Counted from the stretch's first letter, positions 28,903 through 38,939 are shown. The stretch: DNA of 54,346 nucleotides from an uncultured Chryseobacterium sp. (GCA_913776245.1 CAJYLO010000013.1:1-54346), one strand, 5' to 3'. The notes: generated from the letters alone by a model not told the origin. Numbers and translations are program-made.

Positions 28903-30516
28903 ATGGACAAGCTAAAATCTTATCTTGAACGTCAAGGTATTTTTAATCCAAAAGAGATTATCCACAATCCCACTTACGAAGAAATTTTCCAGGCAGAAAT
29001 GGATCCGAATAATTCCGGATTTGCCAAAGGCGTTCTGACAAAGTCGGGAGCAGTAGCTGTAAAAACAGGGATTTTTACAGGCAGGTCTCCAAAAGACAGA
29101 TACATTGTAAAGGACAATATAACTCAGGATACGATTTGGTGGGACGGCAATATCAACCGCCCGACTACAGTCGAGGTTTTTGATGAGTTAAAAGACATTG
29201 TAACCAAAGATCTTTCCAACGAAAAAATCTATGTTATCGATACTTTCTGCGGTTCTAACGAGGACACAAGACTGAAGGTGAGATTTGTGACTAAAGTGGC
29301 CTGGCAGGCACATTTTGTGATGAATATGTTCATCCGTCCTTCTCATTATGACCTTCAGCATTATGGAGAGCCGGATTTTGTAGTGATTAATTCTTCAGAA
29401 TCTGTAAATCCAAACTGGGAGCAACACGGACTGAACTCTGAAGTATTCGTGATGTTCGATCTGACCAAGAAAATGCAGATTATCGGCGGTACCTGGTATG
29501 GCGGAGAAATGAAGAAAGGAATGTTCTCTATCATGAATTATTACCTTCCACTGAAAGGAATGGCTTCTATGCATTGTTCCGCAAATGTAGGTGAGGACGG
29601 TGATGTGGCGGTTTTCTTCGGATTGTCCGGAACAGGGAAAACGACACTTTCTGCTGATCCGAAACGTTACCTGATTGGTGATGATGAACACGGCTGGGAT
29701 AACAATGGGGTTTTCAATTATGAAGGTGGCTGCTATGCCAAGGTAATTGATCTGAGTAAAGAAAAAGAACCGGATATCTTTGGCGCCATTAGAAGAGATG
29801 CATTGCTGGAAAATGTGGTTACGGATGATGAAGGCAACGTAGATTATGCCGATGGCTCCATTACGGAAAATACAAGGGTTTCCTATCCGATTTATCATAT
29901 CAGCAAAATCGTTCTGCCCTCCAAAGCGGGTCACGCAAGTAAGATCATTTATTTGTCAGCCGATGCATTCGGTGTTTTGCCTCCGGTTTCCATATTGACG
30001 GATAAGCAGGCACAATATCATTTCCTTTGTGGCTATACATCAAAATTAGCAGGAACTGAAAGGGGAATTACGGAACCAACGCCTTCTTTTTCACCGGCAT
30101 TTGGAGAAGCATTTTTGACATTGCATCCAACGATGTATTCCAAAACATTAATTGGAAAAATGAAGGAACACGGCGCAAAAGCTTATTTAGTTAATACGGG
30201 CTGGAACGGAACCGGAAAGCGAATTTCCCTGAAAGATACAAGAGCGATTATCGACGCCATCATTGACGGAAGTATTGACAAAGCCCAAACCAACAAAATC
30301 CCGGTGATGAATCTGGAATTTCCTGTGGCATTGCCAAATGTTTCTGAAAATATCCTTGACCCAAGAGATACTTATGAAAACAATTCGGATTGGGAAGCTA
30401 AAGCTAAAGATTTGGCTGCGAGATACATTAAGTATTTTGAGCAGTTTACCGATAATGACGAAGCCCTGGAATTGGTTTCTTCGGGACCGGTTTTGTCAGA
30501 AGTTCATCAGGACTAA
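28903..30516 (+). CDS. pckA: Phosphoenolpyruvate carboxykinase (ATP)
   Basis: Decarboxylates and phosphorylates oxaloacetate to phosphoenolpyruvate, the first step of gluconeogenesis. I use the ATG at 28903 ([19 protein letters not shown]), giving 537 residues, the family norm; a longer open frame upstream runs into the promoter. The P-loop is GLSGTGKTT at 240-248, with the oxaloacetate-binding GRSPKDR (about 60-66), metal-site residues in SMHCSANVG and the kinase-2 block [10 protein letters not shown] shared terminator follows. Likely controlled by carbon source; the palindrome upstream is a candidate site. Confidence 0.97.
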   Translation: MDKLKSYLERQGIFNPKEIIHNPTYEEIFQAEMDPNNSGFAKGVLTKSGAVAVKTGIFTGRSPKDRYIVKDNITQDTIWWDGNINRPTTVEVFDELKDIVTKDLSNEKIYVIDTFCGSNEDTRLKVRFVTKVAWQAHFVMNMFIRPSHYDLQHYGEPDFVVINSSESVNPNWEQHGLNSEVFVMFDLTKKMQIIGGTWYGGEMKKGMFSIMNYYLPLKGMASMHCSANVGEDGDVAVFFGLSGTGKTTLSADPKRYLIGDDEHGWDNNGVFNYEGGCYAKVIDLSKEKEPDIFGAIRRDALLENVVTDDEGNVDYADGSITENTRVSYPIYHISKIVLPSKAGHASKIIYLSADAFGVLPPVSILTDKQAQYHFLCGYTSKLAGTERGITEPTPSFSPAFGEAFLTLHPTMYSKTLIGKMKEHGAKAYLVNTGWNGTGKRISLKDTRAIIDAIIDGSIDKAQTNKIPVMNLEFPVALPNVSENILDPRDTYENNSDWEAKAKDLAARYIKYFEQFTDNDEALELVSSGPVLSEVHQD

Positions 30517-30523
30517 AAAATAG

Positions 30524-30552
30524 AAACGCTTCCGGAATTGGAAGCGTTTTTT
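30524..30552. terminator. Bidirectional terminator between pckA and the convergent gene
   Basis: AAACGCTTCC (30524-30533), loop GGAATT, GGAAGCGTTT (30540-30549), with T6 on the right and A6 on the left, so it can stop transcription from both sides. The convergent gene's stop codon lies at its edge. Confidence 0.92.
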
Positions 30553-31306
30553 ATTGTATCTGTTTTCCGTCTTGTTGTAGAATAACTTTATTGTTTTTTT
30601 CAACGGTCAAATCAATTTCTGGTGCATATTTTTCGCCAATAATTCTTCTGTAAATGATATAACTGAACTCGCCTTTTTTGAATGTTATGGTATGATTGCC
30701 ACCGCTGCCATCAAACTGAAGTTCACCATTGGTAAGTACTAAATCGGGTTTAGAAGATTCTTTTTTACCTAATTTCCAGGAAGCATAGCGATGGCTTCCA
30801 TCTTTTAACTGATCTATTCTTATAAGATAGCTTTTGGTTTGGAATTTATAAACCGGAGTTTGGAATTTTTTCAAGGTCGGATATAAATTTTTTTTATCAT
30901 TAGCTACAAGAGATTTGTATTGTGCATTTTCAAAATCACTTTGATAATTAACTGCAATTATTTTTCCATTTTCATTAATCCAAACATCTCCATCACTAAA
31001 CATTATTCCTCGCCAGCCAACTTCTGACCATTGTTCTGTTTTCGAATTTGAAATTTGATTAATGATTTTCGCATCAAAAATCTGATTAAATCTTTTCCTG
31101 AAATCAGCCTCATTTTTTACATCAGGAATTGGAAATTCTCTGTGTAAAGGATAATTAACGATTTTAGAAATAACATCAATATTTTTAGTTTGAAATAACG
31201 TAATTACTTTTTGAATATTCTCTGACTTAGTTTTATCCAGCTTTTCGTTTTGAGAAAATGCGATGCTGAAAATCAATAAAAAGAAAAATAATGCCTTGTA
31301 TTTCAT
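30551..31306 (-). CDS. Secreted protein of unknown function
   Basis: I do not recognise this 251-residue protein. A signal peptide (MKYKALFFFLLIFSIAFSQ) suggests periplasmic or secreted location. The middle part (ENIQKVITLFQTKNIDVISKIVNYPL ... FDAKIINQIS) resembles the start of NTF2-like folds, in which helices precede a curved sheet, and VWINENGKIIAVNYQ would fit its later strands. This is shape resemblance only. The C-terminal half is beta-rich (GGNHTITFKKGEFSYII). It lies 10 bases downstream of the MBL-fold hydrolase on the same strand, so the two are probably co-transcribed. Confidence 0.6.
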   Translation of the reverse strand: MKYKALFFFLLIFSIAFSQNEKLDKTKSENIQKVITLFQTKNIDVISKIVNYPLHREFPIPDVKNEADFRKRFNQIFDAKIINQISNSKTEQWSEVGWRGIMFSDGDVWINENGKIIAVNYQSDFENAQYKSLVANDKKNLYPTLKKFQTPVYKFQTKSYLIRIDQLKDGSHRYASWKLGKKESSKPDLVLTNGELQFDGSGGNHTITFKKGEFSYIIYRRIIGEKYAPEIDLTVEKNNKVILQQDGKQIQ

Positions 31307-31316
31307 TGATAATAAT

Positions 31317-31955
31317 TTATTTCAGAAAAGGATTATATTCTTTCTCAAAACCAATCGATGTCGTTTCCCCGTGTCCGCTGTAGACTTTTGTATGATCTGG
31401 TAAGGTCAGCAATTTAGTTTTGATGCTGGAAATCAGTTGGTCATAATCCCCTTTGTAAAGATCGGTTCTGCCAATGCTCATCATAAACAATGCATCACCG
31501 GAAATCACAAATCCATTATTTTGATTATAAAAAGCCACGCTTCCCGGCGAATGTCCCGGAACATCATAGATTTCAATAGTTTCGGAACCTAATGTCAGTG
31601 TTTCCCCTTCTTTAAGGTGTTGAAGTTTTCCTTTGAAAGCAGGAAAGAAAAAACCATAGTTCTTTGCGGTAAAAGAGGCGCGGTCAAGGATTTGCATCTC
31701 GTCAGGATGAATCAGGACAGGAACACTGAACGCGTCATAAGCCCATTGCAACCCGATAATATGATCAATATGAGCGTGTGTGAGCAAAATATTCCTGATT
31801 TTAAGTTCGTTTATTTTGATAAAATCATTTAAAGTTTCAGTTTCTGCTTCCGGCATATTTCCAGGATCTATAAGAAAAGCATCTTTCTCATCGTTATATA
31901 TGACATAAGTATTCTCGGAAAAAGGATTAAAAGCAAAGGATTTTACGTGCAGCAT
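31317..31955 (-). CDS. Metallo-beta-lactamase-fold hydrolase (glyoxalase II-like)
   Basis: Binuclear-metal hydrolase, most likely acting on a thioester or related small metabolite. THAHIDHI at residues 59-66 gives the HxHxDH metal site (H60, H62, D64, H65); further ligands are His in GHSPGSV, Asp in SGDALF and His in YSGHGE. At 212 residues it is the short type of hydroxyacylglutathione-hydrolase-like proteins lacking the C-terminal substrate-binding domain. In an organism with bacillithiol the natural thiol partner could be bacillithiol, which is an inference only. Confidence 0.85.
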   Translation of the reverse strand: MLHVKSFAFNPFSENTYVIYNDEKDAFLIDPGNMPEAETETLNDFIKINELKIRNILLTHAHIDHIIGLQWAYDAFSVPVLIHPDEMQILDRASFTAKNYGFFFPAFKGKLQHLKEGETLTLGSETIEIYDVPGHSPGSVAFYNQNNGFVISGDALFMMSIGRTDLYKGDYDQLISSIKTKLLTLPDHTKVYSGHGETTSIGFEKEYNPFLK

Positions 31956-32026
31956 TCTTTTAAAATTTAGATGTAAAAATATAAAACATTAACTTAGCCT
32001 AATAAACTTTTTATAATTATCAGCGG

Positions 32027-33238
32027 ATGAAGTTATTCAACATATTAACTGTTTTTTTCAGTATTTCTATTTTGTCTCAGGAGATCAGGAGTATTCAGGT
32101 TTTTAATCCTAAAACCAATGACGAAACGCCCGTTATTGCAATGGGTGAACAGTTGATCCTGAGATTTGACGATCTCTCCAACAGCAGCCAGCTATACCGC
32201 TATACATTAAAACATTACAGCCGGAATTGGGAAGATGACGGACTTTTCTTCACAGAGTTTGCTAACGGAAGCCTGAATGCATTGATTGAGAATTTCCAGT
32301 ATTCTTTCAACACTTATCAGAAGTATACGCATTATGAACTGGCATTCCCGAATGAAAAGATCCAGCCAAAAATTTCAGGGAATTATGAGATCATTGTTTA
32401 CAAAGATTCTCAGGATAAACCATTGTTTACCAAACGATTTTGTATCTATGAAGATGGCGCCAGTTTAGGCATCAATGTAAGCAGGTTTATGGATGCAAAA
32501 AATCCGGATCTGAAGCAGCGGTTAGAAATCCAGGCTGTAGGAAATGGTGCGGGAATTACTAATAATCTTTCTTCTATTACGCTCAATGTCATTCAGAATA
32601 ATAACTGGGATATTGCACTCCGGAATCTTAGGGCAAGTTCCACTATGGGAAATAAGCTATTGTTCCAGCAGCTGAATCTGGCTTTTCCCGGCAATAATGA
32701 ATTTTATTATTTTGACAACAAAGTGATTAACCAGGCTATGGATATGGTTTCCGGAACCGAAAATATTGATGGAAGGAATTATACTTATCTCTATCCGGTT
32801 TGGGCTTATCCCGGAGACTACCAGTACCAGCCGGACGTGAACGGTGCTTTTTATTTCCGCAGGAATGATCTGGGAATCGAGAGAAATGCGGATCGGGAGG
32901 CAGATTATTCCTGGGTTTATTTCGCACTGGATAGTCAGAAATCTGATAAAGAATTTTATGTTTTGGGAATGTTTAACGACTACAAAGCGGACAAAACCAG
33001 CCAGATGCAATACGATGAAAAAGCACAGAAATACATCGCCAAAATATATCTGAAACAGGGTTTTTATAGTTATATCATTGCTACAAAAGGTGCCGATGGA
33101 AAACTGAACTATGGCGAGGTGAATGGTAATTTCTGGCAAACGGAAAATCTGTACCAAGCCTTTTTATATTATACGCCTTTCGGAAGAAACTTTGATGGTC
33201 TGATTGGTTATGGAGAATTCAGAACGCCTGTGAGGTAA
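32027..33238 (+). CDS. Type IX secretion system plug protein (DUF5103)
   Basis: Periplasmic protein that in the flavobacterial type IX system seals the SprA (Sov) translocon when it is empty. A signal peptide ends near residue 17 (SILSQ). The N-terminal region IRSIQVFNPKTNDETPVIAMGEQLILRFDDLSN, the RYTLKHYSRNWEDDGLF block and the later DYKADKTSQMQYDEKAQKYIAKIYLKQG are characteristic of DUF5103. Length 403 agrees. It stands alone between divergent and convergent neighbours. The T9SS-sorted protein at 18938-20317 shows that the system is in use in this organism. Confidence 0.82.
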   Translation: MKLFNILTVFFSISILSQEIRSIQVFNPKTNDETPVIAMGEQLILRFDDLSNSSQLYRYTLKHYSRNWEDDGLFFTEFANGSLNALIENFQYSFNTYQKYTHYELAFPNEKIQPKISGNYEIIVYKDSQDKPLFTKRFCIYEDGASLGINVSRFMDAKNPDLKQRLEIQAVGNGAGITNNLSSITLNVIQNNNWDIALRNLRASSTMGNKLLFQQLNLAFPGNNEFYYFDNKVINQAMDMVSGTENIDGRNYTYLYPVWAYPGDYQYQPDVNGAFYFRRNDLGIERNADREADYSWVYFALDSQKSDKEFYVLGMFNDYKADKTSQMQYDEKAQKYIAKIYLKQGFYSYIIATKGADGKLNYGEVNGNFWQTENLYQAFLYYTPFGRNFDGLIGYGEFRTPVR

Positions 33239-33277
33239 TTTTGGAACAATATTAGCTGCTCATTAAAAAACAATTTT

Positions 33278-33571
33278 ATGGAACTCTTTTTTGAAAATCA
33301 TAAATCCGGAAATGGCGGTTACATCACGCTAAAAAACCAGTCCGAAGATATTGGAAGATTAACTTATACCATTGTTCCGGAACTAAAAAAATTAATCATT
33401 AGCTATGTCATGATTTTCCCAAAGTTTGAAGGACAGGGACTGGGAAAAAAGCTTGTAGAAAATTCGGTGGAATTTGCCAGAAAAAACGGCTGGACCATTA
33501 AAGCGCATTGTTCTTATGCTCATTCTGTTCTCACAAGAAAAACTGATGTGGAAGACGTATTCGTCGCTTAA
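33278..33571 (+). CDS. Small GNAT-family N-acetyltransferase
   Basis: A 97-residue minimal GNAT of the YidJ/Acetyltransf_CG kind. The acetyl-CoA pyrophosphate loop is present as FEGQGLGKKLVENSVEFAR (about 50-68). Strands before it (DIGRLTYTIVPELKKLIISYVMI) give the usual V-shaped opening. Substrate unknown; these short forms often act on amines or protein side chains. It follows the T9SS plug gene by 39 bases and ends before a bidirectional terminator. Confidence 0.78.
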   Translation: MELFFENHKSGNGGYITLKNQSEDIGRLTYTIVPELKKLIISYVMIFPKFEGQGLGKKLVENSVEFARKNGWTIKAHCSYAHSVLTRKTDVEDVFVA

Positions 33572-33604
33572 GATAAACTATTACCTTGGTAATATTAAAG
33601 TTAC

Positions 33605-33632
33605 GGCTCGCAATTGCGAGCCGAGCTTTTTT
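33605..33632. terminator. Terminator between the GNAT gene and rho
   Basis: GGCTCGCAATTGCGAGCC (33605-33622) is a perfect 18-base palindrome, followed by GAG C and T6 on the plus strand. It can serve the plus-strand gene and probably also the 3' end of rho, which stops at 33647. Confidence 0.75.
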
Positions 33633-33646
33633 ATATGTCATTCTGA

Positions 33647-35422
33647 TTATCTGTTCATAGACATCAGGAACTCTTCATTATTCCGCGTTCCCTGCATTTG
33701 TTTCTGAACAAATTCCATTGCTTCCAGAGGATTCATATCCGCAAGATATTTTCTCATAATCCACATTCTTTGTTGTGTTGCTTCATCCTGAAGAAGATCA
33801 TCTCTTCTGGTGCTTGAAGCCACAAGATCTACTGCAGGATAGATTCTCTTGTTGGCGATTTTTCTGTCCAGCTGAAGTTCCATATTTCCGGTTCCTTTAA
33901 ATTCCTCGAAAATTACTTCATCCATCTTAGATCCGGTGTCAATCAAAGCTGTTGCGATAATCGTCAATGAGCCGCCGTTTTCGATCTTTCTTGCTGCTCC
34001 GAAGAACCGCTTAGGTCTGTGAAGGGCGTTGGCATCCACACCTCCGGAAAGGATTTTGCCGGACGCTGGCGTTACCGTATTGTAAGCTCTTGCAAGACGC
34101 GTGATAGAATCCAGGAGAATCACCACATCGTGTCCGCATTCCACCATTCGCTGGGCTTTGGATAATACAAGATTTGCCACTTTCACGTGCTTGTCAGCCG
34201 CTTCATCAAAAGTGGAAGCAATCACCTCTGCATTCACACTTCTCTGCATATCGGTTACTTCTTCCGGTCTTTCATCGATCAGAAGCACCATCATGTAAGC
34301 TTCAGGATGATTAGCAGAAATGGCATTGGCAATATCTTTCAGAAGAATGGTTTTACCGGTTTTCGGCTGTGCTACGATCATTGCTCTCTGTCCTTTACCG
34401 ATTGGTGCAAAAAGATCAACAATTCTTGTAGAAAGCGTTGAGTTTCTTCCGGCTAAATTGAATTTTTCCTGAGGGAAAAGCGGTGTAAGATATTCGAAAG
34501 CAACACGGTCTTTGATAAAAGCAAGGTCTCTTCCGTTTACTTCGGTTGGTTTTAGAAGCGAAAAATATTTCTCACCTTCTTTCGGAAGCCTTACAATTCC
34601 TTTTACAGTGTCACCTGTTTTCAGTCCGTAATTTCTGATCTGATTGGTGGAAACATAAACATCATCCGGAGAAGAAATGTAGCTGAAATCTGATGAACGA
34701 AGGAATCCGTAGTTATCCGGTAGAATTTCCAAAACGCCTTCAATCGTTACGATGCCGTCAAAATTGAATTCTTTTTTAGGAGCTTCAGGTAGTTGCTGCG
34801 TGTCGTTTGGCTGATTATTTTGTTGCGAATGATTGTGTTGAGGGTGATTCGCTTGCTGTTGCTGCTGTTGTGGTCTTTGTGCTTTTTGCTGGCCTTTATT
34901 TTGATTCGCCTTTTGTTGCTGATTGTTCTGCTGCTGATTCTGATTTTTTGGCCTTGTTTCCTCAGTTTTTTCTTCAGCTTTTGGAGTTTCAGCGGCGGTT
35001 TCAGTTATTGTTTCTTCTGTTTTTGCCTGGCTGATTCTGGTTCTCTGCTTTTTCTTTGGCTGATTCTGAGTTTTAGCGTCCTCATTGGCTGTTTCTTCTT
35101 TCACAGGTTTTTCTGTTTCAGATTTTTCTACAGCTGTTGGCGTTTCTTCCTGTTTTTCAGCGGTTTTTTCAGCAGGTTTCCGGCCTCTTTTTTTCGGGGC
35201 AGGGGTGTTTTCCTTCGGAGTTTCGTCGGGAGTATTATTCATATTTTCTGTGTTGGCGTTCAGGTAATCTTTGATAACTTTCGGGTTGGAAGCCTGATAA
35301 TCAAGGATTGCAAAAACAGTTTCTTCAGGAGTACTTTTTTTTGCCAGTTTAACGCCTAAATCTTTGGAAAGTTTAGCCAATTCCTCATCGGATTTGGACC
35401 TTAGCGTTTCGATATTAAACAT
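33647..35422 (-). CDS. rho: Transcription termination factor Rho with long disordered insert
   Basis: Hexameric RNA helicase that terminates transcription. Residues 1 to about 50 form the Rho_N helical domain ([17 protein letters not shown]). About 60-215 is low complexity: first charged K/E/T/P text, then a Gln/Asn/His-rich part (about 158-210). The cold-shock RNA-binding domain is about 219-297 ([14 protein letters not shown]). The ATPase domain has Walker A AQPKTGKT (351-358), Walker [14 protein letters not shown] and the Q/R-loop blocks. At 591 residues it is far longer than the 419 of E. coli, the difference being the insert. It has its own promoter, divergent from DUF4293. Confidence 0.96.
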   Translation of the reverse strand: MFNIETLRSKSDEELAKLSKDLGVKLAKKSTPEETVFAILDYQASNPKVIKDYLNANTENMNNTPDETPKENTPAPKKRGRKPAEKTAEKQEETPTAVEKSETEKPVKEETANEDAKTQNQPKKKQRTRISQAKTEETITETAAETPKAEEKTEETRPKNQNQQQNNQQQKANQNKGQQKAQRPQQQQQQANHPQHNHSQQNNQPNDTQQLPEAPKKEFNFDGIVTIEGVLEILPDNYGFLRSSDFSYISSPDDVYVSTNQIRNYGLKTGDTVKGIVRLPKEGEKYFSLLKPTEVNGRDLAFIKDRVAFEYLTPLFPQEKFNLAGRNSTLSTRIVDLFAPIGKGQRAMIVAQPKTGKTILLKDIANAISANHPEAYMMVLLIDERPEEVTDMQRSVNAEVIASTFDEAADKHVKVANLVLSKAQRMVECGHDVVILLDSITRLARAYNTVTPASGKILSGGVDANALHRPKRFFGAARKIENGGSLTIIATALIDTGSKMDEVIFEEFKGTGNMELQLDRKIANKRIYPAVDLVASSTRRDDLLQDEATQQRMWIMRKYLADMNPLEAMEFVQKQMQGTRNNEEFLMSMNR

Positions 35423-35508
35423 ATAATCGTAAAAAGGGTAATTTTTATTTGTGTATCTGTAAGAATGAAAACCAGGCGGTTATCATTTTTAAAAAGGTAA
35501 TTACAATG

Positions 35509-35538
35509 CAAATCTACATTAATTTTTGAATTACACAA
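35509..35538 (-). promoter_or_regulatory. Promoter of rho
   Basis: On the minus strand TTG (35538-35536) and TAGATTTG (35516-35509), 19 bases apart. The leader to the rho ATG is about 80 nt. Confidence 0.7.
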
Positions 35539-35555
35539 AAATTATTTTATTTTTG
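35526..35555 (+). promoter_or_regulatory. Promoter of the DUF4293 gene
   Basis: TTG (35526-35528) and TATTTTTG (35548-35555), 19 bases apart. It overlaps the rho promoter on the other strand, so the two cannot easily fire together. Confidence 0.7.
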
Positions 35556-35597
35556 TAGCCTATTGATAAGCTTTATATCAAGGATTTATAACTGAAG

Positions 35598-35987
35598 ATG
35601 TTACAAAGAATACAAACCATCTGGATTTTTTTAGCTGTTTTAGGAACAGTTTTCCTGAATATCACCGCACAGGATTTTGATGTTCTGGGAGCCTATCTTA
35701 CTATTAATGCTTCTACGGTCATTTTGATTTTATTCGGAGTTTTGAGTATCTTTAGTTTCAGAAACAGAAAAAGACAGATTCTGCTGAATAACATCAGCAT
35801 TATTATAAACGCTTTGTTGATTGGTCTTTTGGCGTATTGGCTGCTAAATTTATCCGGAGGAATTTCGATTCCTGAGAAGGGTATTGAGCCGGTTTTTCCA
35901 TTCATTTCTGTAATATGTCTGCTTCTGGCAAATATGTACATCAGAAAAGATGAGAGGCTCGTAAAATCTGTAGACAGACTGCGATAG
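35598..35987 (+). CDS. DUF4293 four-helix membrane protein
   Basis: A 129-residue inner-membrane protein of unknown function, widespread in Bacteroidota and often found divergent from rho, as here. It has four hydrophobic segments, at about 6-26, 36-52, 65-85 and 101-117. The N-terminus MLQRIQTIWIFLA and the C-terminal charged tail (RKDERLVKSVDRLR) are typical. The tail should face the cytoplasm. No catalytic motif is visible. The conserved pairing with rho may reflect shared regulation; no function should be assigned from it. Confidence 0.85.
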   Translation: MLQRIQTIWIFLAVLGTVFLNITAQDFDVLGAYLTINASTVILILFGVLSIFSFRNRKRQILLNNISIIINALLIGLLAYWLLNLSGGISIPEKGIEPVFPFISVICLLLANMYIRKDERLVKSVDRLR

Positions 35988-36013
35988 ACCTAGCGACGAT
36001 TTTTTTGAGTGAG

Positions 36014-36042
36014 AACAGCTTCCTTTCTGGAGGCTGTTTTTT
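36014..36042 (+). terminator. Intrinsic terminator after DUF4293
   Basis: AACAGCTTCC (36014-36023), loop TTTCT, GGAGGCTGTT (36029-36038) with one G-T wobble, then a T-run to 36042. Confidence 0.85.
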
Positions 36043-36117
36043 GTTGCATTATAGAGTAACAAATTGCTAAATGTAAATACTTATTCTTAAATTAACCTCA
36101 GAAAATAACGTAAGTTT

Positions 36118-37044
36118 ATGAGAAAATCGGGTACTATTTTTTTCTTTCTATTGCCTTTGATGGCTTTTGCTCAGGATCTTTCAAAGGAACGGGTTGTAGG
36201 AATTGTTTCCACATTAGCTTCCGATGAGATGAAAGGCAGAAAATTCGGAACGCCGGAAAATGATAAAGCGTCAGAATATATTGCCGGCGAGTTCAAAAAG
36301 AATAACCTGGAATACTGTTTCGGAGATTCTTATATGATTCCTTTCGAATACAAAGGACAAAAAGGTTATAATGTTTGTGGCATCAAGAAAGGAAAGTCAG
36401 AACAAAGTCTGGCTTTTTCGGCTCATTTTGATCACATCGGAACCAATAACAAAGAAGGCGATAATATATACAATGGTGCAGATGATGATGCAAGCGGCGT
36501 TTCCACAGTCATAGGCTTAGCGGATTATTTTAAAAATAAGAAAACTGATTTTTCAATGGTTTTTATGGCTTTCAACGCGGAAGAGATCGGATTGATAGGT
36601 TCAAAAGCTTTGTCGGAAAATCAAAATCTTAATCCTGTTTTCAATAATATCAAAGCGCTTTTCAATTTCGAAATGCTTGCTACAGAATCACAATTCGGAA
36701 AGAATGCAGTGTTTATGACAGGCGATGAGTTTTCTGATTTTGATGAGCTGATTAATACGAATGCCGTTAATGGTCTCAAGATTTATCCTGATCCATATCA
36801 AGGCCAGCAATTATTTTACAGATCAGACAATGTGAATTTCGTAAAAAAGAAAATTGTTGCACATTCTATTTCAACGGTTGATATGAACAAAGCGTTTCAT
36901 TACCACGCTGTGAATGATGATATTAATATTGTTGATGCTGATAATTTGACAAATATTATCAACAACTTTGCAAAGACCATTGAAAAATTCAATACCAAAA
37001 ATTTTCAGCCAAAGTATAACGATAAGGTAAAATACGATTTCTAA
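36118..37044 (+). CDS. Exported M28-family aminopeptidase
   Basis: Zinc exopeptidase of the M28 family. A signal peptide ends near residue 18 (LMAFAQ). Metal ligands and active-site blocks: AHFDHIG (His103, Asp105), NGADDDASGV (Asp122-124) and FNAEEIGLIGS (Glu155/156), with a late His in KAFHYHAVNDD. At 308 residues it is a single-domain enzyme with no sorting domain, so periplasmic location is likely. It is 56 bases upstream of the ABC exporter gene on the same strand, although that gene has its own promoter-like element. Confidence 0.88.
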   Translation: MRKSGTIFFFLLPLMAFAQDLSKERVVGIVSTLASDEMKGRKFGTPENDKASEYIAGEFKKNNLEYCFGDSYMIPFEYKGQKGYNVCGIKKGKSEQSLAFSAHFDHIGTNNKEGDNIYNGADDDASGVSTVIGLADYFKNKKTDFSMVFMAFNAEEIGLIGSKALSENQNLNPVFNNIKALFNFEMLATESQFGKNAVFMTGDEFSDFDELINTNAVNGLKIYPDPYQGQQLFYRSDNVNFVKKKIVAHSISTVDMNKAFHYHAVNDDINIVDADNLTNIINNFAKTIEKFNTKNFQPKYNDKVKYDF

Positions 37045-37075
37045 CGTCCTGATAAAGTAAGCTATTTATTTTACG

Positions 37076-37083
37076 TATTTTTG
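37076..37083 (+). promoter_or_regulatory. Promoter -7 element for the MsbA-like exporter gene
   Basis: TATTTTTG fits TAnnTTTG, 17 bases before the ATG at 37101. A -33 TTG is not evident. Confidence 0.4.
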
Positions 37084-37100
37084 CATTTCAATTTTTTTCA

Positions 37101-38939
37101 ATGAATTTATATCGCCGAATTCTAAAATTTGCCAGGCCGCACCAAAAATATATCTACGCCAGTTTATTTTTTAATATTCTGTATTCAATATTTCAAATCG
37201 CATCTTTGGGAACTATTTTGCCGGTTTTGGGAATGTTGTTCGGAAGCGTGAAGATGGATACCAATCTGGTTAAACCGGTTTATGATGGTGATATCACCAA
37301 TTTTTTTGGATACATCAAGGAATATTCATATTATTTTATCCAGTCAGAAGTTAACGAAAGAGGCGCATTAACAGTTTTAGCCTGGCTTTGTATGATTACG
37401 GCATTTACATTTTTCTTGCGGAATGTTTTCCGGTATTTTGGCGCTTACCTTTTGATTTTTTACAGAGTTGGCGTTACCAAGGATCTTAGAAGCGCTATGT
37501 ACAATAAGGTTTTGGCTTTGCCGGTTTCTTTTTTCACGGAACAGAGAAAAGGTGATATGATGTCGAGAATGTCGAATGACGTCGGAGAAGTTGAAGGTAA
37601 TATCCTGGGAAGTTTGGTAGATCTTATCAACTCACCGTTTATGCTGATCAGCACATTGGTCACATTATTTTATCTGAGTCCTCAGTTAACACTATTCAGC
37701 TTAATTGTTTTGCCGGTGATGGGAACAATGATTTCTTTGATTGGAAAAAGCCTTAAAAAAGATTCTCACGAAGCACAGCACGAGTTGGGAAATATTTTTT
37801 CCATTGTTGATGAAACTTTGAAGTCTTCTAAAATTATCAAGATATTCAATGCAGAGAAATTATTGAGTAACAGATTTACCAATTCGATGTCGAAATGGAT
37901 CAGTAATTCTGTAAGCCTTGGCCGTAAAAAAGAATTAGCTTCGCCAATGAGTGAGTTTCTCGGGGCTGTTACTTTTCTCATTATCACTTGGTATGGCGGG
38001 AAACAGATCATCGTAAATCATAGTATCCGTCCGGAAGATTTCTTGGTTTTCTTAGGCGTATTCTTCCAGATTCTTCCTCCGATAAAGAGTTTGTCTTCCT
38101 CCATTTCTAATGTCCAGAAAGCAGAAGCGTCCTTAGTGAGAGTTATGGAAATCCTAGATGCGGATGTTAAAGTAGATGAGATTCCTAATCCTGTTCCGGT
38201 AAAAGATCTGAAATCTGATATTCATTTCAAAGATGTCGGCTTTTATTATAACCAGGATAGGACAATCATTAAGAATTTTGATCTGACTATTCCGAAAGGA
38301 AAGACAGTTGCACTGGTAGGGCAGAGCGGAAGCGGAAAAACAACAATCGCCAATCTTCTCACCCGTTTTTATGATGTAACGGAAGGCAGCATCGAAATAG
38401 ACGGCGAAAATATCAAAAACCTTAATCTGAAAGATTACCGCTCACTTCTGGGAATGGTAACTCAGGAATCTGTCCTTTTCAATGATACCATTTACAATAA
38501 CATTGCAATGGGTAAAGAAAATGCAGCGAGAGAAGAAATTATTGAAGCAGCCAAAATAGCCAATGCCCATCAATTCATAGAAAGTCTTCCCGATGGTTAT
38601 GATACCAATATTGGCGACGACGGTAATAAACTTTCCGGCGGACAGAAACAGCGGGTTTCCATTGCGAGAGCGGTTCTCAAAAATCCACCGATTATGATTC
38701 TGGACGAAGCCACATCTGCACTAGACACAGAATCTGAAAGATATGTGCAAGATGCGCTGGAAAAAATGATGGCCAACAGAACTTCGCTTGTCATTGCCCA
38801 CAGATTATCCACGATACAGAAAGCGGATCACATTGTGGTGATGGAAAAAGGCGACATCATAGAACAAGGTTCTCATCAGGAACTAATGGAAAATAACGGC
38901 ACATACAGAAAGTTGGTGGAACTGCAGAATTTTGATTGA
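37101..38939 (+). CDS. ABC transporter, fused permease-ATPase (MsbA-like)
   Basis: Homodimeric exporter with an N-terminal six-helix membrane domain (1 to about 330) and a C-terminal nucleotide-binding domain. Walker A GQSGSGKTT (about 407-415), the Q-loop MVTQESVLFN, signature LSGGQKQR (about 510-517), Walker B IMILDEATSALD and the switch histidine in IAHRLS are complete. At 612 residues and in sequence style it resembles MsbA and other lipid or drug exporters. Lipid A-core flipping is the most likely role in this phylum, but no LPS gene is adjacent to support it. Confidence 0.9.
   Translation: MNLYRRILKFARPHQKYIYASLFFNILYSIFQIASLGTILPVLGMLFGSVKMDTNLVKPVYDGDITNFFGYIKEYSYYFIQSEVNERGALTVLAWLCMITAFTFFLRNVFRYFGAYLLIFYRVGVTKDLRSAMYNKVLALPVSFFTEQRKGDMMSRMSNDVGEVEGNILGSLVDLINSPFMLISTLVTLFYLSPQLTLFSLIVLPVMGTMISLIGKSLKKDSHEAQHELGNIFSIVDETLKSSKIIKIFNAEKLLSNRFTNSMSKWISNSVSLGRKKELASPMSEFLGAVTFLIITWYGGKQIIVNHSIRPEDFLVFLGVFFQILPPIKSLSSSISNVQKAEASLVRVMEILDADVKVDEIPNPVPVKDLKSDIHFKDVGFYYNQDRTIIKNFDLTIPKGKTVALVGQSGSGKTTIANLLTRFYDVTEGSIEIDGENIKNLNLKDYRSLLGMVTQESVLFNDTIYNNIAMGKENAAREEIIEAAKIANAHQFIESLPDGYDTNIGDDGNKLSGGQKQRVSIARAVLKNPPIMILDEATSALDTESERYVQDALEKMMANRTSLVIAHRLSTIQKADHIVVMEKGDIIEQGSHQELMENNGTYRKLVELQNFD

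Noticed and set aside
34793..35359. Long open frame on the plus strand opposite the N-terminal part of rho
   Set aside because: It is antisense to the low-complexity insert of Rho and its product is a meaningless Leu/Phe-rich string; the repeated codons of the insert create it.
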